A DNA stretch of 64,000 nt. Source: Sepioteuthis lessoniana (lineage: Eukaryota; Mollusca; Cephalopoda; Myopsida; Loliginidae). The stretch covers positions 706,673 through 770,672 of the forward strand of contig CAUZXS010005791.1 of assembly GCA_963585895.1 (NCBI GenBank). Direction: 5' to 3'. Shown in pieces: positions 11,822 through 23,064 of this stretch; positions within the stretch are counted from its first letter, which is position 1; each line of letters starts with the position of its first letter. The notes below the pieces were generated by a model that was not told where the DNA came from, ran no database searches, and was given only the letters and a program-made list of their open reading frames with translations. A program made the position numbers and the translations under genes.

Positions 11822-12273
11822 GGACTTATCTAACTTTCTTTGAACCCTTTGCATTGTTCTCTAATTGCCATTCAAACACTCTGGAATCTTTGTATTGTAG
11901 CTTCTGCCATGAATGCCACGTAGTATGGTATTCTGTTTCTAAATTTTGGAGGAGTGAATTGTGTCATTATGCAGCTTTCCTTACAGATATTACACAACTA
12001 ACTCTAGTTTTCTATACAGTAGACAAAACCTGAAAAAAAGTTCATGCTCAAAATTAATAATTTAAAATTGCAACAATATACCTATCACACCCTGTATGTA
12101 TTTATGCAAAGTTTTTATCAGAGCAATACTCTTAGAATGCTCTTTGAAAATAAACCAGATACTTGTCAACTTTGGAACCGAATGTTAATTAGAATTCTTC
12201 ATTTCTTTCTAAAGAAAATGGGATTGAGGTAAGGTCAATTTTCATTATCTCAAGACTTATATGATATAGTTAA

Positions 12274-12400
12274 GCAGACTTTAATCTTGGTGTGGCAACC
12301 AGTCTAGGCAAAAAAAACCCTCTAAATTCAAACTTGTTAAACTTTACTTAAAAAATTGATCTTGTGTCACATCCTGTATTCAATATTTGCTTTTTTATAT
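12274..12400 (+). repeat. SINE2 3' part
   Basis: Shares GGCAACCAGTCTAGGCAAA, an AAATTCAAACTTGTTAAA block and TTGATCTTGTGTCACATC with the other SINE2 copies. The tRNA-like head is absent. Confidence 0.8.
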
Positions 12401-12533
12401 ATGATGGTGATAACTGCCACATCTTAACAGATATAAGCTGTCTTTACCTCCAAAATTATGTTACAAGACGAGATCTTGCCTTGATTTGAAAAAACAAAAA
12501 GAAAGAAAAGAAGAAAAGAAAAAAGAAACGGAA

Positions 12534-13087
12534 GTTAACACTTCGAGTTCTCAACTAAAAATGAAAAGTTAGTCGCTCATGCATAGGCTCCGCGCAGAAC
12601 TTCCGTTTGCGATAAATTAACAAAAAAAAAATACATTAATAAATATCCAATCGGAACGCTTCCCGCGGGGCACAAAAATTGCCGTTCTGAGCCTACAGAA
12701 AACGTATAAATAGACGGACCAAACAATCATCAGTTCAGTTGCGTTCCTACACCACAGACTTGTTCCCTCACACGACCCGTGTTAAAGATTCTTCACCCCG
12801 CCTGGCGCCTGTCATCCGATACATCAAACGCTCTCCGCAGCTACCAACGTATCCTAATTCCGAGAAAACCATCCCTTCGCCACGAGACAAGTACAGTACA
12901 TGAACTTTGTAGCTACTGCCACTGAATTCATTCTTTGACTGTGAATGTATTTCTCCGTTCTACTCTCTGTACTTAATCTATCTATAAAAAATTTTTATAA
13001 CATCATTACTGTGTTATTGTGAGTATCTATACGTTCTTTGTTTTGCAACCATACGCATTTCTCGCCCACAACTCAGAATATAACAAT
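12534..13087 (+). repeat. Probable solo LTR / TATA promoter island
   Basis: A block about 550 bp long with far higher G+C and CpG content than its surroundings. It starts near GTTAACAC and ends near ATAACA, an LTR-like border. It contains a TATA box (CGTATAAATAG at about 12,699) and, some 30 bp downstream, an initiator-like TCAGTTCAGTTGCG. No internal coding region and no second copy lie in the window. Read as an old solo LTR of unknown family; a host promoter or other element is possible. No clear target duplication was found. Confidence 0.45.
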
Positions 13088-13194
13088 TATTACTCAAATA
13101 TATACAAGATGCATAAGATGATAAGGTAGTAAGACATCTGTACATTGTTGGATTATAGTAACATATGCTTGTATAACAATTATGCCACACTTTG

Positions 13195-13470
13195 GTTTGG
13201 TTTTATGGCATATCAACCATTGTAGGTTATTTAATGGCAAATCCATTTTTATACATATAAACAGTTCTATTTCAACCAATTCAGTTTAGCACAAATACAC
13301 AGTTTAGTTCTATTTGAACCATAGATAAGACCCTATCAGATGCTACCACTCCAGGCATGAGTGGACCTGTGAGCGATGGCAATGAAGGGGTAATCTGCAT
13401 CCCCCATAGCCCCAGCATTACTGGATCCTTACCATCAGATTGTTTAGTGTCATATCCAGGACACTTGTTA
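13195..13470 (-). repeat. R1 repeat, reverse copy
   Basis: The only R1 copy on the minus strand. The tail (CATATCAACCATTGTAGGTT) comes first on the + strand, followed by the reverse complement of the R1 body. Confidence 0.8.
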
Positions 13471-13504
13471 TATTATATCTATCAAAGCTACACTTTACAT
13501 ACAA

Positions 13505-13775
13505 TTGTCATCATTGGAAATGAAATTGGTTATTTAAGTTTAAATCCTTGACAAGGCTGTTTGTGTTTCACTCTGTGTTAATACTTTTGAGAAAGACATA
13601 GATCCATCTCTCCTCAAGCTTACAATAAAATAGTAAGGCTGACTGGAGTCTTTAGCTTTGTAAGGCAATCAGTCTAGGAAAAAAAATATGAATTAAAACC
13701 AGTTTTTCTCTACTCCACTTAAAATTTGATCTTGTCACATCTTACCTGTGATCGAGGGGTTGGGTAAATATATTC
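13505..13775 (+). repeat. SINE2, near full length
   Basis: The head has TTTAAATCCTTGACAAGGC, a degenerate B box. The body has GAGAAAGACATAGATCC, GGCAATCAGTCTAGG and the GGGTTGGGTAAATAT end typical of the family. Confidence 0.85.
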
Positions 13776-13964
13776 ATACGTCAGACTCACAAGTTATTTC
13801 TTGAGACTAGGTTCCAAGATGGGTTTTGTATTTAAATATAGTTTTTATATTTTAAAGTTTTTAGAATATAAGGCTTACATTTTGTTTAATGCTATATAAT
13901 TTATAGAATATTGAATATGAAAGGATATTAGTTTGATATATAGTTTGTTCAAAATCTGAATACT

Positions 13965-14345
13965 TTAGTGCCCTGTAGGTGAGGCTTAGAATACACTGAC
14001 TCTATCCTCCCCTGCAGAGGAGTAAAGACACCCCTTCAAAAAGGGGTGTCCTGGGTATGAAACTAAATTGCATCTGGTGGTGAGACTCCAGTTCTGGAGA
14101 TATGAGAGAGTGTGGAATACCCCTTTATGACCATTACTCCCTGGTTCACTCTGACCTGGAGTGGTAGTACCTATTGAGGACCCATCTGTGGGTCAAATAA
14201 ATCTGTTCAATAAGACCATGAGCAAAAAAACTTAAGAAATAACTACACAATGTAAATATGAACATACAATGAGCGTGATTCCCTAACCTCTAGGCATAAA
14301 ATAACCCTAGACAGGTTGATTTAGCATTAAAATCAATCAATCAAT
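13965..14345 (+). repeat. R1 repeat, subtype b
   Basis: Opens with GTAGGTGAGGCTTAGAATAC. It has a CACCCCTTCAAAAAGGGGTG palindromic block, the shared CTGGTGGTGAGACTCCAGTT core and a tail AATAACCCTAGACAGGTTG. Copies at 30,640 and 60,745 are the same subtype. Confidence 0.8.
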
Positions 14346-14404
14346 GTGACTATCAAGAAAGTAATTGTTGCTTTATTATTATATCCCAAACACCTGCATT
14401 ATAT

Positions 14405-14790
14405 TTTTCAGTCCACTCATCTGGAGGTGTAGAATAAGTCAACTGCATCTCTGCAAAGGGGTAAGATCCACCCACTAATGAGTATCGATATGATACTAAA
14501 CCATCTGATGGTGAGACTCCAGTTCTGGAGCTTAGAGAAGCATAGAGTACCCCTTCATTACCATTACTCTCTGGTCCAATATGACCTAGAGTGATATTAC
14601 TTGTTAGGGTCCCATCTATAGGGATCAAATAAAACTGTTTTATCATTTACTAAACTTGAAACCATTTATGCTGAATAGAATTATTAGTGCTAAATAGCAA
14701 TACTTGAAACTGTTTAATTGTGTGCAAACAAATGAACTCTGACTTATTTAAAAATAATGTTACAAACTATTCGCTTTCAAATCATATATA

Positions 14791-14821
<31 letters not shown>

Positions 14822-14885
14822 GGATTTAGCATTAAATAACCTTTGGAGGTTGATATGCTATAAAATACAACCAATTAACTACATT
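14405..14885 (+). repeat. R1 repeat containing an (AT)n tract
   Basis: Body at 14,405-14,650 and tail at 14,820-14,885 (AACCTTTGGAGGTTGATATG) are separated by ATGCTGAATAG-like units and an AT run at about 14,795-14,820. The dinucleotide therefore expanded inside the element or was carried by it. Confidence 0.75.
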
Positions 14886-14889
14886 GTGT

Positions 14890-15740
14890 TTTTAACTATG
14901 TTAACATTTGAAATTAGTTTGTCAACTTTTACAGATAGGCATTTTGTAGAATAAGATCTGACCTGTGATATACATTTTTTTACTAGTTTTTGATTTATTA
15001 ACTTTTATTTATAGAATGAACTTAAATTGTGTAGTGGAGGATTATCATCTCATATCATTCAGAAATTTGGCTATGATAGCTTCATTCACACAAACCAGAA
15101 TTTATACAAAGATTCCATTCTTTCAAAATCTTTTCTTCTTTTAATCACCAAATCAAACAAATTCCTTTTTATGAACGATGTGATATTCTTGTACACTCTT
15201 ATTCAACTTGTATTGTGCTTGCCTGCATTTTTTCTTTCTACAATATTCAAAACAAGCATAAATATGCATTCACAATTATTTGTTCAAAGAGATACTTCCA
15301 AAAGTTTACTCTTTCATATATCTTTGTCTCACACAGTTTTGCATAATCACAATAACTGTTTATAAAAACCTATGTCTGAATCCAACATTAAACAGGGTGA
15401 GACAGAATGCCTGACTTTACATTTTCTATATAAATTTATGTATGTATGTATATATGTATGTATACACACACATTTATACACAGCTAGAAAGTAATGGAAC
15501 AATTTCAATAGGGCCAATTATAAAAAAAGAAAAGAAAAAGGAATAAAAGAATAAAAAGCCATATATACAATCTATCTCTGATTTGTGTTTTTGAAGAAAA
15601 ATACTCTGGAACTTAAATATCAAGATGGACCAGCCCACCCAAGCAGTATAGATTGTATCTGTTGTCAAAAAAAGAAAGTTTACTAAATGGTAAATGGAGC
15701 TATGATAAGGTCTTTTTTTATCATGCTAATACAGGTGTGT
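14890..15740. other. No gene supported
   Basis: A 112-codon open frame at 15,027-15,365 follows an acceptor-like TTTTATTTATAG, but no donor or domain could be found. The rest is A+T-rich with a TATG-type repeat at about 15,435-15,465. Confidence 0.4.
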
Positions 15741-15744
15741 ATGT

Positions 15745-15802
15745 GTATATGTACATGCGTATTTATATACTTTATATATAAATATATATTAGATAATAAT
15801 AT

Positions 15803-15842
<40 letters not shown>
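15745..15842. repeat. (AT)n-rich microsatellite
   Basis: Mixed TATG and AT tract, then about 34 bp of pure AT directly at the 5' edge of a LINE-A copy. Confidence 0.9.
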
Positions 15843-15845
<3 letters not shown>

Positions 15846-16985
15846 TTTATAATACCCTGACTCTCAACTGTATGAAACCTGAAATCAAGAAATATTTAGG
15901 AAAAATCAGAATGGTTTTCAGAGAAATTGATCCACAACATCACAGATGCTAACTAGTCACTAGATTTATTGAAAGAGTACATGCAGAAAATCTCACAGCA
16001 ATTCATATATTTCTCCAAATCATTTAATACCATGCACAAAGAGAAGATAGAATAAATACTAGTATGTGGTCTTCCCAAAGAAACTATTACAGATATAATG
16101 ATACTTTATAATAACATGAAAGCAATGGTTTGCTCACTTGATGGAGACACAAACAGTTTTTAACATTATTGCTAGAGGTTTGTAAGATGATACATTAACA
16201 CCATGTTTGTTTATGATCTGCCTAGACTATGTACTTTGAGCATCAATTGATCTAATAAACGAAAATGACTTTACACTAAAAAAAGTAAGAAACAGGCAAT
16301 CTCCTTCAGAAAATATAACAGATGCAAACTACACAGAGAATCTAGTGCTTCTTCCCAAGTCAAATACCTACTGCATTGCTTGGAGTAAGCAGCATATGGC
16401 ATTGGTCTTTACATTAATGTAAAAAAACAAGAAGACGCCATCTCCACTTTAAGTGGCAGGCCTCTAGGATTAGTAGATAAGTTTACATATCTTGACTGCA
16501 ATATCTCATCTACTGAAACTGATGTCAACATATTCCTAGGAGAGGCACAGAATGCTATCAACAGGTTATAAATCATATGGAAATTTGATCTCTTCAATAG
16601 AATAAAACAGGATTTCTTCCGAGCTGTGGTTGTGTTAATACTAATTTATGGATGCACCACTTGGACACTAACAAAATGCATGGAGAAAAAGCTAGCTGGG
16701 AACTACACAAGAATGCTGCATGCTGTTTTGAACAAATCATGGAAGTTGCATTCCACAAAACAGCTGCTGTACGGCCACTTACCTTACATCTCAAAAATCA
16801 TCCCTGTAAGATGAATAATACATGCAGGGGAAAGTAAGGACGAACTTATAGGTGACATTCAAGAACTTAGTTACATCAGCTCTGTGTGGATACTGGATGT
16901 GGGTTGGAGGACCTGCTTGGTTTAAAGGATAATTAGAGCTGATGGAGAGAGAGAACCATGGAAATCCATGTTGACCTGGTGGCCC
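15842..16985 (+). mobile_element. LINE-A copy, 5' truncated and dead
   Basis: Read on the + strand, the sequence follows LINE-A from the IYNTLLRNRIEPKI region to the coding end: the motif B region near 16,150-16,230, then YGCTTWTLTKCMEKKLAGNY at about 16,645 and the CEDTG-like end near 16,890. Frame changes and stops are frequent, so this is one of the older copies. Confidence 0.85.
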
Positions 16986-16989
16986 TACT

Positions 16990-17860
16990 ATTTACCCATA
17001 TTTGAGGGCAAAAGGTAATGATTGATGCTTTTCCCAAAAGTGTTCAAGATTTGAATTTGAGTTGCTGAGTTCATTTCCCATGATGGTAACTTACACAACA
17101 AATTCATTATTGCTGTAGGTCACTTCAATTTTGTTTCTTAAATATGCAACTCTGTATCAATTCTTTTTTTCTGTGAAATGAAATAACCTATTTATTTGAA
17201 TCTAAATAGATCTGTTAAATTCCAGGCACAGAAAGCTAAATTTTGAAAAGTTTAAACTCCTCAAATTGAACAGCAACACAATAACTATCATCACTGAAAA
17301 TACAAACATTAAGCCAAGTTTAAATTTCATCCAACCCTGTGTGTATTCATTTTGCACCTTATGGGCAAAATAGCAGGGCTGATTGAACCTTCTACCCATT
17401 GTGGGCAACTATTTTAGGAGAAAGATGGGTATATTCAAATTGTAGAGAATACAATAGGAAATGATTTCAGTATCACCTCCAAGAACAATAAGGCTTAATG
17501 CACAGTTGGCTGATAAATCCTGAAGTGGAGCCATGATTATCATTATGATTGTCATTATATGTTGCCATGATTTCCAAAATCCTGAAGGAGCTTCTTAGCT
17601 ATTTACATGTGATTCTCATCCTCATTCCACTTCTAAAATATGCCTATTTTTATGAGTTGTTTTAATCATCCTATCTATTAGTTATGATGAAAATAGAATT
17701 GCCAAAAGATTCTTCCTTACTTGATAAATTTTAGTTTTTTCCTATATACATATAGGTGAAAACTAAAATTTATCTAAGAAAAGAGGAAATTTAGGGAGAC
17801 ACATTTTGCAGTTAATCCTATGAAATCTATTTAGACTTTTATCTTTTTCTTGACTTGAAT
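16990..17860. other. No gene recognised
   Basis: Unassigned sequence; the short minus-strand frames near 17,202-17,408 and 17,763-18,014 have no support. Confidence 0.5.
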
Positions 17861-17867
17861 TAACAGC

Positions 17868-18060
17868 CTTGTTGCCTGAACTTAGAATGCGCTGACTGTA
17901 TCCCTCATCCCCCCCCCCAAAAAAGGGCATCCTGAATATGATGCTAAACTGTACTGAATGGTGAGTCTCCATTTCTGGAGATATGGGAAGTGTGGAATAC
18001 CTTTTCATTGCCATTACTCCCAGGTCCTCTTTGACCCTGAGTAGTAGTACCTAGAACAGT
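17868..18060 (+). repeat. R1 repeat, body only
   Basis: Contains AGAATGCGCTGACTGTATCC, CTCCATTTCTGGAGATATGG and GAGTAGTAGTACCT. It lacks the tail. A run of ten C lies inside. Confidence 0.75.
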
Positions 18061-18850
18061 TACTTGCACTCATTTATGTTTCCAGGTATTTGTATCCAAA
18101 ACATAACATCTTTAAACCAATCTTTTTGACCCATTTCACTTGGAACCATACAAATGTGTGCAAGTAACTGATTATTATAAGTAGAATTATCAATTTTAGA
18201 CAGGAATATTTAATACCATATAACAGTGTGCAAATTATATACATCAAGAATAGTTACTTGGTGCTAGAATTGTTTACAAAGGATTATTAATCAATACTTG
18301 AAATCTTATAACTGCTTGCAAATTATTGATGTTAGGGATACTTGAAACCATATAATCATGCCAACAAATGATTATTATTAAATACAAAATTGCTGTAAAC
18401 CTTATAAATTGTTGTGTATAAATAATTTGAATTAGATAGAAATACTTGAAAGTATAGAAATATGTAGAAGAAAAAGAGCCATTTTTAAAAATATACAATT
18501 ATGCATTGAAAATATTGTCATGATAACAATCATATATTCAGAAATGAATAACTAAAGTTAATTTCTTATTCTGTTGATGAGAGATATTTTCTAATAACAT
18601 TAACTTGTGGTTAAAGTTTATTATCCACAAAAATATTTGATAGAATAGAAAATCCTTTGGGATTTAAAAAAATGTATTTTCTTTGTCTTATATACAAAGT
18701 TAAGAAATCTATTTATAGACTACCAATACTTGTTATGAGCCTAATTTGTATATTTATAGATAAATGTGGAAGACTTATACCAAATTAAATACAGTAATTG
18801 TTTACTGAGATATTTTTGTAGAAGTGTGTGTAATACACACACCCACACCC
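18061..18850. other. Diverged repeats of ATTACTTGAAAC type
   Basis: Short units such as GAATACTTGAAA, TATAATTGTGTGCAAAT and ATTATTAA recur every 60-80 bp between 18,130 and 18,450. They resemble the internal units of R1 and the block at 58,440-58,640 and look like an eroded tandem array. No coding signal. Confidence 0.4.
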
Positions 18851-18954
18851 ACAGATATAATATGTATATATATATATATATGACTACTTATGAGGAATAA
18901 AGAGACATAATAATGATCAGATTAAGAGTAGAGGACATTTCGATGTAAAGTAAG

Positions 18955-19215
18955 TAAAGCTGGCAACTGTAATCGAGGGCAACCAGAAGGCTCCCTTTTC
19001 AATAGCTACTACACCAAAGTGTAGGGGAGGACACTACTCCTTTCCCTGGATTGCTCCACTTACCCTCGATACATACCTTTCGTTGCTGAGTGTTAAGGAA
19101 GGAGGTATCAAGTACCATTTTTAAAGTTTTTGGTTTGACTCAACCTGGGAATGAACCCAGGTCTCCTAGACCATTAGGCGAACACTCTACCCACTAGGCA
19201 ATTGTGTACATTACA
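18955..19215 (-). repeat. SINE1, full length with tRNA head
   Basis: On the minus strand the head reads CCTAGTGGGTAGAGTGTTCG (A-box region) and GACCTGGGTTCATTCCCAGG (B box GGTTCATTCC). The body that follows is shared with 622-740 and 32,112-32,330. The spacing fits a pol III internal promoter of a tRNA-derived SINE. Confidence 0.85.
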
Positions 19216-19227
19216 AAAATTCTTATG

Positions 19228-19229
<2 letters not shown>

Positions 19230-19306
<77 letters not shown>
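19230..19306. repeat. (AT)n microsatellite
   Basis: About 75 bp of near-perfect AT dinucleotide. Confidence 0.95.
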
Positions 19307-19307
<1 letters not shown>

Positions 19308-19505
19308 ATGAATGTAACCATAAGGCAGCAAAAACAGCACATCAAAAAAAAATTTATTCAAGGGAAATCTTTATCTAATTAACAACTGAATTTTAATTTA
19401 ATGGGATTTACATTTGGACTGAACCTCATTTTCTTATCATCCAAATTCTTGATATAATATAAATAATTATGAAATTCTGATCACAATTCTGAAGGTTCAC
19501 CTTTT

Positions 19506-19537
<32 letters not shown>

Positions 19538-19569
19538 TACACAAGTGATTAAAAACAAGAAAATTTATA

Positions 19570-19637
19570 GATATACTCCCTCATAAAAAATTTATTTCAC
19601 CAGTTTATCAACTGGTTCTTTTATAATGGAGTATATC
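19570..19637 (-). ncRNA. Hammerhead-like RNA motif, decayed
   Basis: On the minus strand a perfect 10-bp stem I (GAUAUACUCC with GGAGUAUAUC) encloses a 7-bp stem II (ACCAGUU with AACUGGU), then GAAA, then a stem III AUAAA/UUUAU with a UUU loop. The CUGANGA box is lost (AUAAAAGA-like) and the base at the cleavage position is G. The architecture matches the intact copy at 45,759-45,823. Hammerheads are known from the end repeats of Penelope-like elements. Confidence 0.65.
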
Positions 19638-19809
19638 AATTTTTTTAAATGATATATTTTGCTCTGCATATGTTTTTTTTATATATGTTTGTATATATTA
19701 ATTAGGCGTGCATTGAGCACTCTGTTTGAATTATTCTTTTTAAGTTTATTCACAGACTTAAATGATGAATATATATATATATATATATATATATACTACA
19801 GTCACCAAT

Positions 19810-20180
19810 TTTACTTTTACTTACACATTCATACCTTGATATATACAGCATGTACTATGCTTTGAAAGAAAATATAATCTCTGTCTAAATGTAATGAACA
19901 TATAAAAAAAAGAAAAAGGAACTAAAGATTAAAAAATTGTGTATGGAAAATCTGAACAGATTTCTCTTCTTCATTTTTGTGGAAATGGATACAAACAACT
20001 TGAGTAAAATAAAAGGAGATGACATATTTAAAAAAGGAATAATTTTCATGGATAAGGGCTGCTGTGCTAAAACTTCACATGAAGAGGGTTGCTGAAACAT
20101 TATGAGATGAGTAATAGACAAAAATTAAAGGTTTTAATTAATGTTTAATCATCAATGCAAAACTTGAGATAATTTATTAT
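19810..20180. other. No gene recognised
   Basis: A+T-rich; the minus-strand frame at 19,885-20,121 has no recognisable domain. Confidence 0.45.
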
Positions 20181-20187
20181 TTTTGCA

Positions 20188-20730
20188 GCTCTGGCTCCAT
20201 TGATTTGATAGTCATGGCTGAAAACAGATTACTGGGAGAGGAGGAGAAAGAGCAAGAATTTATTATCAATACTTCTACTTCTTAGAAGAGTCCTGAAGAG
20301 TTGGGGAGACTTGCTGTCACTGAGACTTCAGTGAAAACCTCCTGTTACTACTAGTGGGAAAAAAAAATTCATAATGGGGAGATAATGATGAAAAATATAT
20401 TTCAAAGACTACAATATTATCTTAAAGATATGAAGACTTCACTTGGATTGGAGAATTAACCAGCTTGAAACATTACAAAACTAAGAATAGCCAGAAAATA
20501 GAGGCTTCCCATTAAAGATCAGTATTAGATCTAAAATTACAACCCATACAGCCCTGACTCCATTGATTTGATTGTCATCACTAAAAACAAATTGTTAAAG
20601 GAAAAATAATGATAATGATAATAAATGTCTATAAATGATTGCAATAACATATTAAAGATATGAAAACTTTACTTGAAGAAGGTTGGACAATTGAGCAGCT
20701 AAAGCATTATAAGACTAAGTCCAAACCATT
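20188..20730 (+). repeat. Imperfect direct duplication plus LINE-B tail piece
   Basis: Two segments (from 20,188 and from 20,550) share CTCCATTGATTTGAT, then GTCAT and AAAAACA-ATT, and end with TATGAAGACTTCACTTG or TATGAAAACTTTACTTG. Between them, 20,278-20,340 reads AGAAGAGTCCTGAAGAG, GACTTGCTGTCACTGAGAC and TTCAGTGAAA, the LINE-B 3' end also seen at 22,210 and 39,900. Confidence 0.5.
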
Positions 20731-21261
20731 TGGGTAGTTGCGTAAAAAGCTTCAAGTAGGTTAATTATTCTCAAATGTTTGATGTTGCTCTTAAGAATCT
20801 CCTCCTATAATATATTCAGATACTTATAAAAGAAATAAGATGATTGATATCAAACCTAAAAATGCTGTTTCAAATCTCTTGAAATAATGTTATTATAAAA
20901 TAATTAGCTTTTATGTGGTCAAATATAATTTTCATTATAATCATCATTTCTTTTTTTTTGTTGCTGTTATTGGTTTCTTATCATTTTCAAAGTTTCAAGT
21001 GTCTGTATTTAAATTTTTTTCCTAATATGAAGGCAAAGCAGATGTTCCTGTTATCAGACTGCAAGTGAAAGCAGTATCTTGAATAACTAGGACAACTGAG
21101 GAGTCAAACACTGGTTTTCAGGTGGTGGTGGGGGGGGCTTCCAAATGATATGTATCCTCAGATTTCAACAATATCAAATGTACAATAGCTTTTATACCCA
21201 CCCCAAACAATCCTACCCTGTGTAATGGTTATCTCGGGAAACTTTTTAGAAGCAAAAGGAA

Positions 21262-21309
21262 AAAATATATATATACATATATATATATATATGTGTGTGT
21301 ATGTGCATG

Positions 21310-21352
<43 letters not shown>
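21262..21352. repeat. (AT)n/(TG)n microsatellite
   Basis: AT, TG and AT blocks totalling about 90 bp. Confidence 0.95.
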
Positions 21353-21357
<5 letters not shown>

Positions 21358-21494
21358 TCCTCTCTGAAATAATTTATGTGTAATACCTTTCTCCAGTCTA
21401 CCAGTCTATACCAGTTGTAAGCATGATTGTGAATGATATATACCAAGTTAAGCTTAGTATAATGCAGGGTCAAATAGTGGAGTACTGAAGATTA

Positions 21495-21790
21495 TATTAT
21501 ACTAATCTTCTAAGTGGAGAGAACCTACCTACCTTGAAAATCAGTATTTAAATTCCTGGCCTTATCCTATTGCTACCAGAGATCAGTGTTTAACATTGTT
21601 CTCTGACACCAGTAGGAAATAAACAACTATATCAAAAGACAGATCAATCAGTCATTGAGTAACTGCCATTTACTACACTTGCTTAAGTGCAAATGAGGAG
21701 AGCCTGTTTCTAGTCTTTTATCAGGTATTGAATACTGATCTCAGACACCAGTTGGAAATAAATGATCTTCATTTTAATGGAATAATAGGA
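21495..21790 (+). repeat. Repeat family H (two tandem units)
   Basis: Units carry ACACCAGTAGGAAATAAA, AAAGACAGATCAATCAGTCA and TTTACTACACTTGC, and recur at 60,180-60,500. Their identity is unknown. The GAAATAAA is reminiscent of a hammerhead box but no CUGANGA box was found. Confidence 0.6.
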
Positions 21791-22209
21791 TAGCTTTAAA
21801 CAAAGATGTCTGCACCTAGGAGGAAAGTTTGAATGTTTTTTTTTTTGTTTTTTTTTGTTTTAATTCCTTTATTTATTGTATTTTTTTAAAAACTTTATGA
21901 TAGCTGAGAGGTTCCGAGGGTTAAGTGCTGTTTTGATGAAACTTATTACATTCTTATCTAAAAGATAAATGTTAATTTTAATACAAGAAAAGAAAGAAAA
22001 AAACTGGTGTTTCTTTTAATTTCTTGTAAAATGTATAAAGATCCAATAGAAAATAGATACTGCTTATATTTGTTTATTTTTATCATTTATTTTTTGTCAA
22101 TTTATTGTTTTGTCTTCAAAATTTATACTGGCTGTCAAGGTCTATCATATTAATAGGGAATGGTTAGAAACAGTACTGTGTTACTAGAGATACTAATAAA
22201 TTTATTCAA

Positions 22210-22400
22210 GATGGCCTCTTCTTCATCTTCTTCTTCTTCTTATTATTATTATTACTACTACTACTACTACTTGAGAGTTTTTCATGCCAGTGTTAGATGA
22301 TGGTCTTTCACTGGAGTCTGAGTGACAGCAAGTCTCTAGGACTCTTCTCAGTATTCTGACCGATCTCAACAATACTGTAGTTTAGATGGTCTCCGCTCAG
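22210..22400 (-). mobile_element. LINE-B 3' end with (TAA)n tail
   Basis: On the minus strand: CTGAGAAGAGTCCTAGAGAC, TTGCTGTCACTCAGACTCC, AGTGAAAGACCATC, then a tail of TAG/TAA triplets and GAAGAA triplets. The same block ends the longer LINE-B copy at 39,880-40,735. Confidence 0.7.
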
Positions 22401-22771
22401 CCTTTTTATTATTATTATTATTAACAACAACAACATATCAGAAATTGATAGTTTAATAAAAAAATTAATTTCTATTATTTAAAGAAAATATTTATCAGGT
22501 TTCTTAAGTATATGGCTTTATTAAAAGTTCACATATCTTATTTGCCTCTATTCAATTACATGTATTTTTGATAAAATCTGATATATTTGATTATATTTTT
22601 TTAGCTGCTTAACTGTTTAAAGTGTAGTATGACAAATATTTAGTAATAAATGATTAATTATAGTAATGTGATTATAATCGTTTTTCTTTTATTCATTACA
22701 AACATTATTTCTATCAGTATATGCAAGATAAAATGAGAATTTTCTTTTTAAAAATGTGAAACAAATTAGGG

Positions 22772-22775
<4 letters not shown>

Positions 22776-22826
<51 letters not shown>
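22776..22826. repeat. (AT)n microsatellite
   Basis: About 50 bp of AT directly abutting a PLE end-type repeat. Confidence 0.95.
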
Positions 22827-22830
<4 letters not shown>

Positions 22831-23020
22831 AAAAATAAGTGGAAATATAGACAAATCAGACACCCACAAAGAGTCCAGCTGCGATACTTTATTCCTTATT
22901 CAAGAATTTCTTCAGACTTGGATAAAGATTGAAATATCACCACCAAACTCCCTGCAAGTGACCAATCCATCCATCTTTCCTCCTATTTTTATCAACTTGT
23001 CAGATCCACCAAAATCTACA
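22826..23020 (-). repeat. PLE-type end repeat, family E
   Basis: Begins GATAAAAATAAGTGGAAA, ACAAATCAGACACCCAC and continues to a TTCTTCAGACTTGG block. It matches 49,494-49,650 and, inverted, 49,895-50,070. On the minus strand a CUGAAGA box followed by AAUUCUU and AAGGAAU arms lies at about 22,898-22,915, a hammerhead-like remnant. Confidence 0.6.
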
Positions 23021-23024
23021 ATTT

Positions 23025-23060
<36 letters not shown>

Positions 23061-23064
23061 TCAA

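Larger units (their letters stand above)
8233..12096 (-). mobile_element. Mariner (maT-like) transposon, interrupted
   Basis: The ends are inverted: TACACGGTGTGATAGGTA on the left and, on the opposite strand at the right, TACAGGGTGTGATAGGTA (one mismatch in 18). The left end abuts a TA microsatellite, consistent with TA target choice. A transposase runs on the minus strand: an N-terminal piece (MTQFTPPKFRNR) at about 11,960-11,830, then, after a 2.6-kb LTR insertion, an HTH region (SKSIRSIAKDVGVSDFLIHQ), a catalytic SDETNF and a C-terminal block with IMPPFIFPHAIIPNTEAYIK and a QDSAPCY motif near 8,700-8,530. These motifs suggest the DD37D/maT group. Stops and frameshifts are present, so it is inactive. 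A relative lies at 48,690-49,425. Confidence 0.85.

Noticed and set aside
15027-15365. A 112-residue protein or exon after an acceptor-like site
   Set aside because: No donor, no domain, and Ser/Phe/Leu-rich composition as expected from A+T-rich DNA.
18955-19215. tRNA gene
   Set aside because: A and B boxes are present but the cloverleaf is degenerate and a SINE body follows; other copies show the same composite.
20278-20340. An independent short gene or regulatory block
   Set aside because: It matches the LINE-B 3' end at 22,210-22,400 and 39,900-40,030.
21495-21790. Hammerhead motif in family H (CTGATCTC ... GGAAATAAA)
   Set aside because: No CUGANGA box can be placed and no stem II joins it to GAAA; the match is limited to one box.
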